From Girardinichthys multiradiatus (Eukaryota; Chordata; Actinopteri; Cyprinodontiformes; Goodeidae): 64,000 bases of DNA. The notes under the pieces were generated by a model, which did no database searches, was not told the origin of the DNA, and saw only the letters and a list, made by a program, of their open reading frames with translations. The stretch is taken from NCBI RefSeq assembly GCF_021462225.1, contig NC_061812.1, positions 39,938,675-40,002,674 on the forward strand, read 5' to 3'. The translations under genes and the position numbers were made by a program. Below, in pieces: positions 36,386 to 47,785 of this stretch (its first letter is position 1; every line of letters starts with the position of its first letter).

Positions 36386-36862
36386 TGTCAGGATCTATGT
36401 CAGGGTTGTGTTTGTTTTTATTTCCCTTAGATCTGGTTTCCTTTAGTTTTGTCATTCAGTCTGGTCCCTTGTTTACCTTCAGTTCTGTGCTTATCTTGTT
36501 AATTGGTCACATTCCCTCTTTCTCCCTGCAGCCCTGATCAACACCTGTTACAGATTCCTCCTGATTGCCTGTCTCCCTGCTCTATTGGTTCTCACTTCAT
36601 TCCCCTCAGTTTATAAGCTCTCTGGTTTGCATTGTTCATCACTGGTTCCTTCCGTTAACACCTCGTTACCTACCCTGTGTCTTTACCCTGGTCTGGTCCT
36701 GAGTTCTTACATGTCTGTTGCCTGGATTTTCATGTGGCTTATGTTTTTCACCTGCCTGAGTTCCTGTGCCTGGTCAGCTGTAAGTTTATTTTTCTATTAA
36801 AACTTTTCATCAACTCCACTCAATCCTGCATTTGGATCCTACCTTCAAAACTCATCATGACA
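36386..36862 (+). mobile_element. LTR-like repeat, TGTCA...TGACA
   Basis: The 477-bp block begins TGTCAGGATC and ends ATCATGACA, short inverted termini of the TG...CA type. A TATA-like TTTATAAGCTC (about 36610) and a late TATTAAAACTT resemble promoter and end signals. The interior is pyrimidine-rich. No target duplication is clear. It is a common fish repeat from memory, but its class is not certain. 36256-36385 next to it is unassigned. Confidence 0.4.
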
Positions 36863-36896
36863 AATATCTTCTTAAGCAGTAAATATTAGGCATAAC

Positions 36897-36952
36897 ACAG
36901 CTTCCCTGTCCAAGCTGAAGACAAGTGTCCCCGCAGCATGATTCTTCCACCA
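36897..36952 (-). mobile_element. Tc1 family C relic, part 2
   Basis: CAGCTTCCCTGTCCAAGCTG, then CCCCGCAGCATGATTCTTCC, continues the Tc1-C copy of 35990-36255. It ends where the LINE tail begins, so the LINE inserted into it. Confidence 0.5.
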
Positions 36953-36976
36953 GAAATCAGAAATCAGAAATCAGAA
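36953..36976. repeat. LINE 3' tandem tail (AGAAATC)n
   Basis: Three to four copies of a 7-bp unit form the 3' terminus of the LINE. CR1/Rex1-type elements are known to end in short tandem repeats rather than poly(A). Confidence 0.8.
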
Positions 36977-37268
36977 AAGCTTTATTGCCAAGTACGTTTT
37001 TGGACATACAAGGAATTTGTTTTGGCGTAGTCGGTGCAATACAATACAAATTAAACAGTATAAACATATCTACAATATCATATAAATATATGTGAACAGT
37101 TTTAAGTGAGTGAGAGTAAATATAACCCTAACCCTACAACAGTGCAGGTGATCATTGTGCAAGTAAAGCAGGAGTCCAAGCTGAGCGTTAATGTAACTCA
37201 TAGAGTTACAGGTTACAGGTGTCCTGTCAGCAAAAAAGGGGTGGGGGGTGTGGGGGAAAGGGAGAGTG

Positions 37269-40200
37269 TCAGGGTGGTTTCTGGGCTTTGTTAACCAGGC
37301 TGGTGGCAGATGGGAAAAAACTGTTCTTGTGGCGTGAGGTTTTGGTCCGGATGGACCGCAGCCTCCTGCCAGAGGGGAGAGTCTCAAAGAGTCTGTGACC
37401 AGGGTGGGAGGGGTCAGCCAGAATCTTCCCTGCCCGCTTCAGGGTCCTGGAGGTGTACAGTTCCTGGAGCGACAGTAGACTGCAGCCAATCACCTTCTCA
37501 GCAGACCGAATGACACGCTGCAGCCTGCGCTTATCCTTGGCTGTAGCAGCGGCGTACCAGATGGTGATGGAGGAGGTGAGGATGGACTCAATGATGGCTG
37601 TGTAGAAGTGCACCATCATAGTCTTTGGCAGGTTGAATTTCTTCAGCTGCCGCAGGAAGAACATCCTCTGCTGGGCTTTCTTGATGAGAGAGCTGATGTT
37701 TGGCTCCCACTTGAGATCCTGGGAGATGATGGTTCCCAGGAAGCGGAAAGATTCCACAGTGTCAATTGTGGAGTCACAGAGGTTGATGGGGGCAGGTGGG
37801 GCTGGGTTCTGCCTGAAGTCCACAACCATCTCTACTGTCTTTAGAGCGTTGAGCTCAAGGTTGTTCTGGCTGCACCAGTCCAACAGATGGTCCACCTCCC
37901 ATCTGTACGCGGACTTGTCACCATCAGAGATGAGTCCGATCAGGGTGGTGTCGTCCGCAAACTTCAGAAGCTTGACAGACTGGTGACTGGAGGTGCAGCT
38001 GTTGGTGTACAGGGAGAAGAGCAGAGGAGAGAGAACACAGCCTTGGGGGGAACCGGTGCTGATGGTCAGGGAGTCAGAGATGTGCTTCCCCAGCCTCACG
38101 CGCTGCTTCCTGTCAGACAGGAAGTCAGTTATCCACCTGCAGGTGGAGTCGGGCACACTCAGCTGGAAGAGCTTCTCCTGTAGCAGAACTGGGACGATGG
38201 TGTTGAAGGCAGAGCTGAAATCCACAAACAGGATCCTGGCGTAGGTTCCTGTGGAGTCCAGGTGCCGGAGGATGAAGTGAAGGGCTAGGTTGACTGCATC
38301 GTCTACAGACCTGTTGGCTCTGTAGGCAAACTGCAGGGGGTCCAGGAGGGGGTCGGTGATGTCTTTGAGGTGTGAGAGCACAAGGCGCTCAAAGGACTTC
38401 ATCACCACAGAGGTCAGGGCGACGGGTCTGAAGTCATTAAGCCCTGTGGTCCTTGGCTTCTTGGGAACAGGGACGATGGTGGAGGACTTGAAGCAGGCTG
38501 GCACATGACATGTCTCCAGTGAGGTGTTAAAAATGTCTGTGAAGACTGGAGACAGCTGATCAGCGCAGTGCTTTCAGGCTGGCTGGTGAGACAGAATCCG
38601 GACCAGCAGCTTTCCGGGGGTTCTGTCTCCTGAAGAGTTTGTTGACATCCCTCTCCTGGATGGAAAGAGCCGTCCTCGGCGTGGGTAGGGGGCTGGTGGG
38701 GGGGAACTTCAGGGTGGGGGTTGGAGGTGCCAAGGCCCCTCTTGAGGTTGGAGAGATGGGGTTGGTGGATTGTGGCTGCAGCTGTTGGGGGGCGTCGTGA
38801 GGGATGGTTGCAGGACTGTCCCTTTGTCTTTCAAAGCGGCAGTAGAACTCATTCAGGTCGTTGGCGAGGCGTCGGTCGTTGATGGAGTGGGGGGCTTTCG
38901 ACTTGTAGTTGGTGATTTGCTTGAGCCCTTTCCAGACAGACGCAGAGTCGTTGGCTGAGAACTGGTTTTGGAGCTTCTCAGAGTACAGTCGTTTGGCCTC
39001 TTTCACTGCCTTGCCAAACCTGTACTTTGCCTCTCTGTATATGTCTTTGTCCCCACTCCTGAAGGCCTCTTCCTTATCCAGTCTTAACCTTCTGAGTTTA
39101 GCTGTGAACCAGAGTTTGTCGTTGTTGTAACTCACCCTGGTGCATGATGGTACACAGCTGTCCTCACAGAAGCTGATGTAGGAAGTCACAGCCTCTGTGT
39201 ACTCGTCCAGACTGTTGGTAGTAGTCCTGAACACATCCCAGTCTGTACAGCCTAAACACGCCTGGAGATTCTCCACAGCCTCACTGCTCCACTTCCTTGT
39301 TGTCCTCACAACAGGTTTGCAGAGCTTTAGTTTCTGCCTGTATGCAGGAATCAGGTGGACCATGATGTGGTCGGATTGGCCCAGTGCAGCACGTGGAACG
39401 GCGTGATAAGCGTCTCTGATGGTGGTGTAACAGTGATCCAGAATGTTGTCCTCTCTGGTCGGACATTTTATAAACTGTCTATATTTGGGGAGTTCGTGGG
39501 TGAGATTACCTTTGTTAAAGTCGCCAACGACGATAACTAAGGAGTCCGGGTTGGTCCGCTCCACACTCAGTATCTGGTCGGCGAGCATGCGCTGTGCGAC
39601 CTGCACGTTAGCTTGCGACGGGATGTAAACACCGACCAGGATGAACGAAGCGAACTCATGGGGGGAATAGAAAGGCTTACAGTTTATGATGAAGGCTTCC
39701 AGGTCTGGAGAACAGTGCTGCTGAATCACTGTCACGTCATTGCACCAACCACTGTTGAGGTAAAAACAGATTCCTCCACCTTTTGCTTTGCCGGAGAGTT
39801 CCGTGTCTCTGTCCGCTCTGTAGAGCTGGAATCCTGCCAGCTGCAGCGCAGAGTCCGGTATTAATCCACACAGCCACGTCTCCGTGAAGCACAAAACTGC
39901 CGATGAATAAAAGTCCCTGTTTTTCCCCAACAGCAGTTGTAGTTCCTCCATTTTGTTGGGAAGTGAGCGCACGTTAGAGAGAAATATTCCAGGTAACGGT
40001 GTTCGTAGTCCACGCTGGCGAAGACGTACCAGCACCCCAGCCCGTTTCCCTCTCTTCCGGCGTTTCACCGCGTGAACAAAGGTGAGCGCACCTTTGACCA
40101 GAATGTCCAAATATTCCAGAGCAGTAGGCAGAAAAGTTGGAAATAACTTCTCTGGTGTAGTAGCCCTGATGTTCATGAGTTCTTCTCTGGTGAGAGAGCT

Positions 40201-40299
40201 CCGGGTACCATCACAGAAGACCGTTTTAAAGCAAAAAACTAAACAAAACAATGCGCACCAACACGCCGAGGCGACCATCTGCGGCGCCATCATATTCAT
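37269..40299 (-). pseudogene. LINE endonuclease-reverse transcriptase, one frameshift
   Basis: The first frame (40299-38560, 579 codons) holds an APE-type endonuclease: LSNVRSLPNKMEEL (residues 107-120), catalytic Glu in FTETWL (140), GDFN (259-262), LDHCY (288-292) and SDH (309-311). The second frame (38504-37269, 411 codons) is reverse transcriptase: [40 protein letters not shown], then the FADD active site (residues 182-185). An extra A in CTGAAAGCAC near 38572 breaks the frame between them. Without it the two would form about 1010 codons. No other lesion is seen. Confidence 0.9.
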
Positions 40300-40869
40300 G
40301 GGTTAAGGACAAAAGCAATGACGGTTTTAATAAAACCCACAACATTGAAAACTCACTATGAACAGCATACCACTCTCCGAAGGCTCTTTCAATCACTTTG
40401 TAAAGACCACCGACTCAGATATGAAGGTAAACCTGAGTCCACTTAATTAGATACGCCTCCACATTTATGCAAACAGCTCACATAGATAAAAGAAGCTGTG
40501 ATACACCATTGAATAAAAAAAAAAAAGAAAACTGAGTGAGGAGGTTTAATTGACTGTTCACCTGCACATAACAGCAAAATACTCAGGATTGGTTTAGGCT
40601 TAAATTCTGAACAGACTGCTGCTGACATCAATAGATGAAAAAAGACAAAGCTAGTGTGCAAATAAAAACTTGTATTGCAGCAGGTCATGCTTTCTCACTA
40701 AAACTAGACACAAAGGAAAAAGCGTTCTAAAAGGATTCTTTGTGGAAACTATTACAAAAAACAGAAAAGCGAATAAAATCTAGTTCTGACCAAATTTAAA
40801 TACAGTACTGGGCAAAAATTTCTTGCAGGTGTAAAAAAATGCTGTAAACAAAGAATGCTTTCAGAAAAA

Positions 40870-41165
40870 CACTGCCTGGCCAAAGAAAAATAGTCGCCAC
40901 CTGGATTTAACTAAGCAAATAAGTACGAGCCTCCAATTGGACAATTACTGCATGGGCGATTATGTTTCAGCTGGCAACAAGTTATTTAATCCCAACTGGT
41001 GCAATGCGATGCTTCTCATTTCTTAAACAACCGTGTCAAAAGACACATCCGTGGTGGTGGAAAAGATGTCTGTTTTAGAAGGGTCAAATCATTGGCATGC
41101 ATCAAGCAGAGAAAACATCTAAGGAGATTGCAGAAACTACCAAAATTGTGTTAGGAACTGTCCAA
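40870..41165 (+). mobile_element. Tc1 family E, part 1 (split element)
   Basis: CACTGCCTGGCCAAAGAAAA then ATAGTCGCCACC is a Tc1-type terminus. The 5' UTR follows, then GGAGATTGCAGAAACTACC (an EEIAETT helix-turn-helix reading). The sequence breaks at GAACTGTCCAA and resumes at about 43207. Confidence 0.65.
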
Positions 41166-41170
41166 AATAT

Positions 41171-43206
41171 TTAAAATGTTTTTAACCATGTCCTGTCTGG
41201 CAGAGAAGCACTCAGAAATGTTGTCTGACTGCCAAGAAAAAGCCCAACAGATTTACTTTCACAAGTGGAGCATTACAGCTAACGCTTTAAAGCTTGATAT
41301 TTATAAAATAAACTTTATTAGAAACTGCTTTGGGATTATTTCAATTGTTACAGACACAGAGAGAGAAATGAAAAGGAAAAAAATAAGAAGCACGAAAGAG
41401 AGAGAGGTGGGGCAAAAACAAAAAGGGGAGAGAAGGAAAAAAGAATGGAAGAAAGAAAGAAGGATGAAAAGAATACAAGATAACACCTTGCTTGTTTCTA
41501 CACCTGCAGAAACATTAATATTAACAGCTTTTTTTATCAAGAAGTGCACGGTACTAATGAATGCAAGATGTATTTAGTGGTAAATGTGGCTCAATATAGA
41601 ACATTTGTGTATCTGTTAACACCTGAATCTAAACACCTATGGGAGAATGAGCGCGCTTGTGTATACAAGGTTTCTCCATAAAACTATTCAATAGCGAGTG
41701 TGAGGAGCCAAAGACTTGCCTCCCTGGACCTGAGACAGATACGGAGGAGATCCGAGCCACAGACATCCAAAGGCCCCCCCAGAGCACAGGAACCCAGGTG
41801 AGAGTCCCAGGGGAACCACCCAGCAGCCACAGTGCAGAAACCCCAGGGAGCTGCAGTGATGAGCCCACAGGCCCCACCGGCAGTCGTCTACGCCTGAGCA
41901 GATCCACCCATGGACCCAGAGACCCGAGACCCCGGGACATATCACTCACCAAGCAGAGGCCTGACTAAGCCCAGGGGTTCAGGCCCCGGCAAGCAGCCAC
42001 CGGGAGTGAGCCAGCACAAACCAATGAACCCAGCCCCGGACCACGAGAACCACAAGCACACCAGCGGGCAGAGACACCGACCACTGGCAGGTAGTGTGGT
42101 GGGGAGGAAAAATGCCCTACATTTCATGTGGGGACTAAACTGATTCAGGAGAGGGAGCAGTCCAAGACCCAACCTGACACAAAAAACAGACACACACAGT
42201 CACAATTACACATTCCCACCCTCATGCGTACACATAAAAACACTCACGCACCCAACGTAAAGAAAAACAATGGATGTCGCACACTCACTCCCCATACATA
42301 CTCTATATTCCCGGGTCCAGGTGCCAATACCCCTTAGGAGCAACCAGCCCCCGGACCCAGGAGGTGGTCCCCTTCCCTCCGGTGGTGGAGACAGGCAGAC
42401 TCCCAAAGCTTCTGAACCCGGGCTGGGCTGGCCTGGGCTGGTGCCTGAACCTGAGTGACCCCGGCCTGGACCCCGAACCCCTGCCCTAACTCCAGTCCCC
42501 AACGGCCCCCATCCTCATCCGGAGAGGGGGGCATGTACAAAAGATGGATCTACATGGTCCAAATTAGCCCGCCAACCAGAGCCGCTACAGGATGAAATAG
42601 TCCCAACCCCCAACTGAATTCCGATCCTAACCCCATAACCCCCCCATCCCCAATTAACCCCAATATGAATTTCCCCACAGGGCCACCCCCAACCAGGACA
42701 CAGATGTCGAACACATGCCCCCGAACTCAAATGCCCTAAATTCCCTCTCCACAGCAAAGGTGCACACCTCCACAGGTGAGCTTCATCCCCGAAAAGCCGA
42801 CGGAGCCACACACACAGCACAAGCTCCACACTCCAAGCACCCCAACTGCATCCTGCCCCCAACACACAGCGCGCAACAGGGCAGACACCATCAAGCACCG
42901 TGCCAAAATGGAACCCCGCAACCCCACACCAAGAAGAGGACACAACCACCACACGCTGCAGCCCCTCCATGCCAATCTCCAGCCCACCGCCACGACCCCC
43001 AGATCCCAACCAGAAGACCCGCTCCCTCTCCTGGCCTCCGACCCCATACGGCAAACAGTGAACGGGGGTGTGAAAAGACCCCAGGCCTACCTCCACCCGC
43101 TCAAATGTGGTGTTGATGCGTGTTGTTGTTGTAGGGTGCATGTCTATATGCAACTTAACCCTTAGAGGTGAGTGCAGGAACCAGAGGTTAGGTTAATAAA
43201 ATACAC
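41171..43206. mobile_element. C-skewed 2-kb insertion, unclassified
   Basis: This DNA interrupts the Tc1-E gene. Similar words (GTCCAAAATAT and GTCCAATATAT) stand at both junctions and may be a diverged target duplication. The first 470 bp are AT-rich with a purine-rich tract (41350-41470). From about 41690 to 43130 the plus strand is very rich in C with few G, unlike all neighbours. Long frames exist on both strands (for example 42515-43153 minus) but show only compositional Pro/Gly/Arg content. It is probably a non-coding repeat or retroelement part. Confidence 0.5.
42631..42661 (-). other. Potential G-quadruplex motif
   Basis: Four C runs (42631-42634, 42639-42645, 42648-42651, 42658-42661) are separated by 4, 2 and 6 bases. 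The minus strand therefore meets the simple four-tract G-quadruplex rule. Confidence 0.6.
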
Positions 43207-43372
43207 TCCCTCTTGATGCTATTGAGTCCAATATATTATTAAAAACTGGAAGTATATGGGACCCATCGTCTACGAGGAAGAAATGTCCTGAATGTTCATG
43301 ATCGGCGATCATCTACGGGCTATGTTTAATAGCGAAAGTAAGTTTCCACATGCACAATGCGAAGGGAACACA
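43207..43372 (+). mobile_element. Tc1 family E, part 2
   Basis: ATTATTAAAAACTGGAAG is followed by CATCGTCTACGAGGAAGAAA, a GATCGGCGATCA motif, GGGCTATGTTTAATAGCGAA and CACAATGCGAAGGGAACACA. This is the transposase segment that should directly follow GAACTGTCCAA at 41165. The rest of the gene and the right terminus are missing. Confidence 0.65.
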
Positions 43373-44776
43373 AGTTCCCTCACATTCTGCTCGAGTTGAT
43401 CCTTTAATATAAAAGAAAACCTAAAATGAAATGTTGAAGTCACAGCAATGTACCCTGTCCTGTGGAGGAAAACAACAACTTTAAACATAATTTACATGAG
43501 CTGTTCAGAATGTAAATGCATCAAAAGCAACACACTTACATTTGCTAATGTTCATACCTGCGTAACATGTTTTTCTATAAACCAGTATTGCAAACAGTGT
43601 AGCAACAGCTTAATGTTTTTTGAAGCATTAAACTAAAGCTAAAGTCCTTCATTTTATCCAAAATAACATGTTCAGTCATCCAGACCCACTCTTTCGTCAA
43701 TAGACAATAGACATGATTCACTGTAGCCCATTTTTAGGTTGAAAACCTAATTAAGTATGCTAAGTCAAACCTATAACCCAACCCTGGTGTGTTCAATCAC
43801 CCCAGGCCTGAAATCAGTTTCTGTTTGACCTAGGGCTATGTTAGAAAATAACCAAAATTAGGTGAATTTTTACAAAGCGTTTTTTAGGAGAGTACACATA
43901 ATACTGCAAGTCGCAAGTAGTGAAACAGTACAATACGAGTAAATATCATCCCCACTGAATGGAGATCAAACTTTATCATAATGCATCTAAACCATCAAGT
44001 CAAAAACTACAGCTTACAATATGCAGAAATAATAAAGTTACCTCAGAATTTTGAGGCACTTGGAAGGAAACAAATGTCTTTGTAATATCTTAAAGTGGTC
44101 TTGATAAGGTTTTTCAGGTTTTCTGAAGGTCTTAAAAATTCTTTATTTACAATACTTGTTCTTTTGTAAATAAACTTTCACAGAGAATATTCTATTTGTA
44201 AACTTTTAAATACTGAAAAATGAACCATTTTGGGATAAAATGACACGCGACTAAATGAATAAACTGTCATGTTTACAAATAGCAGACAATTTGGCAAACA
44301 AAATAAATAAATAAATGTCATCATTTAGCACTTTGTTACCAGAAGCCAGAGGCAAAGAGACAATGTTTCCCAATTGTTTAGTTGTATCCAGAGAAATGCC
44401 AAAGATACCAGAGCATGGCAGCAATTTTTCCAACAACTTATTTCAAAAATAACAAAGCCACTTCTTAAGAGTTAAAGAGAGTTATTGACATTCTCAACAT
44501 ACCGATTCCCATTGTTGTTTATCTCATTTTAGGTTTTCTTCTTTCTTTGTGAACCCTTCGTGGACAGACACCAGAGCTTTTTACAGAAATGTTTACCAAA
44601 TCAAAGTAAAGTCTCAAGTTTCTCATGACTGAAAAAATATTTTTCTCATCAAATGCAGCCATGTAGTTTATGGAGGTAAATTTGTCTCAATATTATTCAA
44701 TCAAACAAAAAACTAATCTCAATAAAGAAAAAACTAATCTCAATCAAAAAAATTAATTGTGGTCAAAACGTTTGTA

Positions 44777-45767
44777 ATATTCAATAAAAAAAAAAAACAA
44801 CTAATCTCAATCAAAAAATATTAAGTTGTGATCAAAACTTTCAGAGTTGTAACAATGTATTTTTTTTTAAATGGAATATTTTATTTTGGGGAGAAAAAAA
44901 AATCTTTTGAAAAATCTTTTTTTGATTAAAATGAGTCATTTTTTCTCACGAAGAGAAAAATTTTATTTGCAAAACATAAACTTTTATTTGCACATGTCAA
45001 ATATCTTAGGTTACGACTCGCTCTTTTGGTTTTGACGCTCTCTGTTTTTGGTTGAACTCAAGGAATTTTGAGTGCTAAAAACATGAACATCCTGGGCGGG
45101 GCCTAAAGACGAACGCTGTAAGGCGTTTCCCTATTGGTTAGCGCTGACTAAAGCGGCCGCTCGAACTGCAGGGCCTGCAGCGTCGCTTCAGTGAGGAGAC
45201 ACCAACTGTACAGAAGAAAACTGCGGTCAAGTGAGCCGACAGTCAGAAATACGCGGTCACACCAGCCGACATCAGCTCTCTCTTAAAGATTAGCGTCGCG
45301 CATACAAGGCGCATTACGGTAATGGAGCAGAAAGGACGCCAATCCTGGCAACAGTTGAGAAAATAAGAGGAAAACAGAAAAGTAACCTACAGAACATTTA
45401 TATTAATTACATTTTTACAACTTTCACATTCATGTTTTATGTAAAAGAATAAATATTTTATATTTTACTGTACAGTTTTGGAGAAATATCTTGTCAAAAT
45501 ACCTCAAAATGCTCAACCATTATATGCATTTGTCCCACTTTCAGGAATTTATTTCTCCAAAACCATGAGAGGTGACAACACAATCTCTTCGCCCCGCCCA
45601 GGATGTTCATGTTTCCAGAACTCAAAATTCGTTGACTTCAACCAAAAACAGAGAGTGTCAAAACCAAAAAAGTGAGACTCGTAACCAAAGATATTTGACA
45701 TGCGCAAATAAAAGTAATATTTTTTGATTGAGATTAGTTTTTTTTTATTGAATATTGGGGTTAGGGT
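44777..45767. mobile_element. Foldback/non-autonomous element with long inverted repeats
   Basis: Arms at about 44977-45105 and 45590-45715 are inverted copies: CTTTTATTTGCACATGTCAA, TTTTGGTTTTGACGCTCTCT, TGTTTTTGGTTGAA and AACATGAACATCCTGGGCGG each recur in reverse complement. The outer part (CTAATCTCAATCAAAAAATA) is matched too, but has an extra 150 bp and local duplications on the left. The middle is CpG-rich with a GCGGCCGC at about 45153. No transposase is encoded. The family is unknown. Confidence 0.7.
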
Positions 45768-45914
45768 GTGTTTTTCTTTTGAAGAACTGAGTGTCTTTTT
45801 AATTATGTAAAGAACATCCATTTAGCCCAATTTGTTTTTCAAATGTTCTGCTCCTTTATTAGATAGTGCACTAGATAGGGTTTGTATGAGGAACTCTGCC
45901 GTAACAGAGAAGTA

Positions 45915-47112
45915 CACTCACCGGCCACTTTATTAGGTACACCTTGCTAGTACTGGGTTGGACACCCTTTTGCCATCAGAACTGCCTTAATCCTTCGTGG
46001 CATAGATTCAAGAAGGTACTGGAAACATTCCTTAGAGAGTTTGGTCCATATTGACATGATAGCATCACACAGATGCTGCAGATTTGTCGGCTTCACGTCC
46101 ATGATGCGAATCTCCCATTCCACTGGATTGAGATCTGGTGACTGTGGAGGCCATTTGAGTACAGTGAACCCATTGTCATGTTCAAGAAACCAGTGTGAAA
46201 TGATTTGTGCTTTTTGACATGGCGCATTATCCTGCTGGAAGTAACCATCAGAAGATGGGTACACTGTGGTCATAAAGGGAGGGACATGGTCAGCAACAAT
46301 ACTCAGGTAGGCTGTGGTGTTGACACGATGCTCAACTGGTACTAATGGTTCCAAAGTGTGCCAAGAAAATATCCCCTACACCATTACACCACCACCACCA
46401 GCCTGAACCGTTGACACAAGGCAGGATGGATCTATGCTTTCATGTTGTTGACGCCAAATTCTGACCCTACCATCCGAATGTCGCAGCAGATATCAAGACT
46501 CATCAGACCAGGCAACGTTTTTCCAATCTTCTATTGTCCACTTTTGATGAGCCTGTGCGAATTGTAGCCTCAGTTTCCTGATCTTAGCTGACAGGAGTGG
46601 CACCCAGTGTGGTTTTCTGCTGCTGTAGCCCATCCGTCTTAAGGTTCGACGTGTTGTGCGTTCAGAGATGCTCTTTGCATGCCTTGGTTGAAACGAGTGG
46701 TTATTTGAGTTACTGTTGCCTTTCTATCAGCTCAAACCAGTCTGGCCATTCTCCTCTGACCTCTGGCATCAACAAGGCATTTGCGCTCACAGAACTGCCG
46801 CTCACTGGATATTTTCTCTTTTTCGGACCATTTTCTGTAATCCCTAGAGATGGTAGTGCATGAAAATCCCAGTACATCAGCAGTTTCTGAAATACTCAGA
46901 CCAGCCCGTCTGGCACTAACAACCATGTCACGTTCAAAGTCACTTAAATCACCTTTCTTCCCCATTCTGATGCTCGGTTTCAACTGCAGCAGATCGTCTT
47001 TACCATGTCTACATGCCTAAATGTGTTGAGTTACTGCCATGTGATTGGCTGATTAGAAAGTTGCGATAACGAGCAGTTGGAAAGGTGTACCTAATAAAGT
47101 GGCCGGTGAGTT
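45915..47112 (-). mobile_element. Full-length Tc1-like transposon (family B)
   Basis: TA dinucleotides (45913-45914, 47113-47114) flank inverted termini CTCACCGGCCACTTTATTAG / CTAATAAAGTGGCCGGTGAG, matching over about 29 bp. The interior is a whole transposase region on the minus strand, degraded by stops. It sits at the edge of an RTE remnant that starts immediately to the right. Confidence 0.88.
45947..46983 (-). pseudogene. Tc1 transposase (family B), degraded
   Basis: The N-terminal frame (46983-46732) reads MGKKGDLSDFERDMVVSARR and SISETADVLGFSCTTISRDY, a helix-turn-helix. The C-terminal frame (46354-45947) reads VYPSSDGYFQQDNAPCQKA, WPPQSPDLNPVEWEIR and SMPRRIKAVLMAKG, with the second Asp and the Glu. 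The first Asp lies between them in a WSDES context immediately followed by a stop. Several stops and shifts make the gene inactive. Confidence 0.87.
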
Positions 47113-47114
47113 TA

Positions 47115-47785
47115 TGTTACAGTGGTGCAGGACATGTATGGGAGCTATAAGACAGTGGTAAGGTGTGCTGTAGTTGTGACAGTGGTGTTCAATGTGGAAG
47201 TGGGACTGCATCAAGGAGTGGCTCTGAGCACCTTCTTGTTTGCTGTGGTGATGGACAGATTGACAGATGAGGTTAGACGGGAATCTCCTTGGACTATGAT
47301 GTTTGCAGACGACTTGTGATTTGTGGTGAAAACAGGGAACAGGCGGAGGAAAATCTAGCGAGATGGAGTTTTACCATGGAAAGGAAAAGAATGAAAGTTA
47401 GCTGGAGCAAGGAAGTACTCAGGGTAAACAGTCCAGAGCAATGATAAGCGGGGAAAAGAGGTGAAGGAGCATGTCCAATCAGGATAGAACGGGTGGGGAA
47501 AAGTGTCAGGTGGGTTGTGTGATAAAAGAGTCAGTTAGAATGAAAGGAAAGGAGTACAAGATTTTGTATAGTTTAGAGACAGTGGCACTGAGGAATAGAC
47601 AGGAGGCAGAGCTGGAGATAGCAGAGATAGAGGCTGGAACTGCCAGACAAGAGGCCTAGAAGAACACCAAGGAGGAGATTTATGGATGGAGGGAGTGTAA
47701 GAGGACATGAAGGAATTGGGTGTGAGAGAAGAAGATGCAGAAGAATGTTAGATAGAGACATATGACTCACAGTGGCAACCCCTAA
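47115..47785 (+). pseudogene. RTE-like LINE 3' remnant
   Basis: The frame 47122-47319 gives VQDMYGSYKTVVRCAVVV, then VEVGLHQGVALSTFLFAVVM, DRLTDEVRRESPWTMMFADD and a stop. Further on come SVRMKGKEYKILYSLETVAL with RNRQEAELEIAE, and GVREEDAEE. These are reverse transcriptase palm and C-terminal motifs of a common fish RTE-type LINE. The 5' part is missing, and stops and deletions are many. Confidence 0.8.

Larger units (their letters stand above)
36953..40305 (-). mobile_element. CR1/Rex1-like LINE, nearly complete
   Basis: This 3.35-kb non-LTR retrotransposon lies in cdh4 sense orientation. The 3' end (36953-36976) is a short tandem repeat with unit AGAAATC, the type of tail used by CR1-clade elements. 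A 3' UTR (36977-37268) precedes one long coding region with endonuclease and reverse transcriptase. The 5' limit near 40305 is close to the first Met, so only part of a 5' UTR may be missing. No second ORF1 is visible. Confidence 0.88.

Noticed and set aside
42631..42661. Telomere-like repeat
   Set aside because: The C runs have irregular spacing and are not (CCCTAA)n; a G-quadruplex motif is the most that can be said.
42515..43153. 212-codon minus-strand frame and overlapping plus-strand frames as genes
   Set aside because: Long frames on both strands follow from extreme C skew and lack of stops; the products are low-complexity Pro/Gly/Arg text without a domain, within an inserted repeat.
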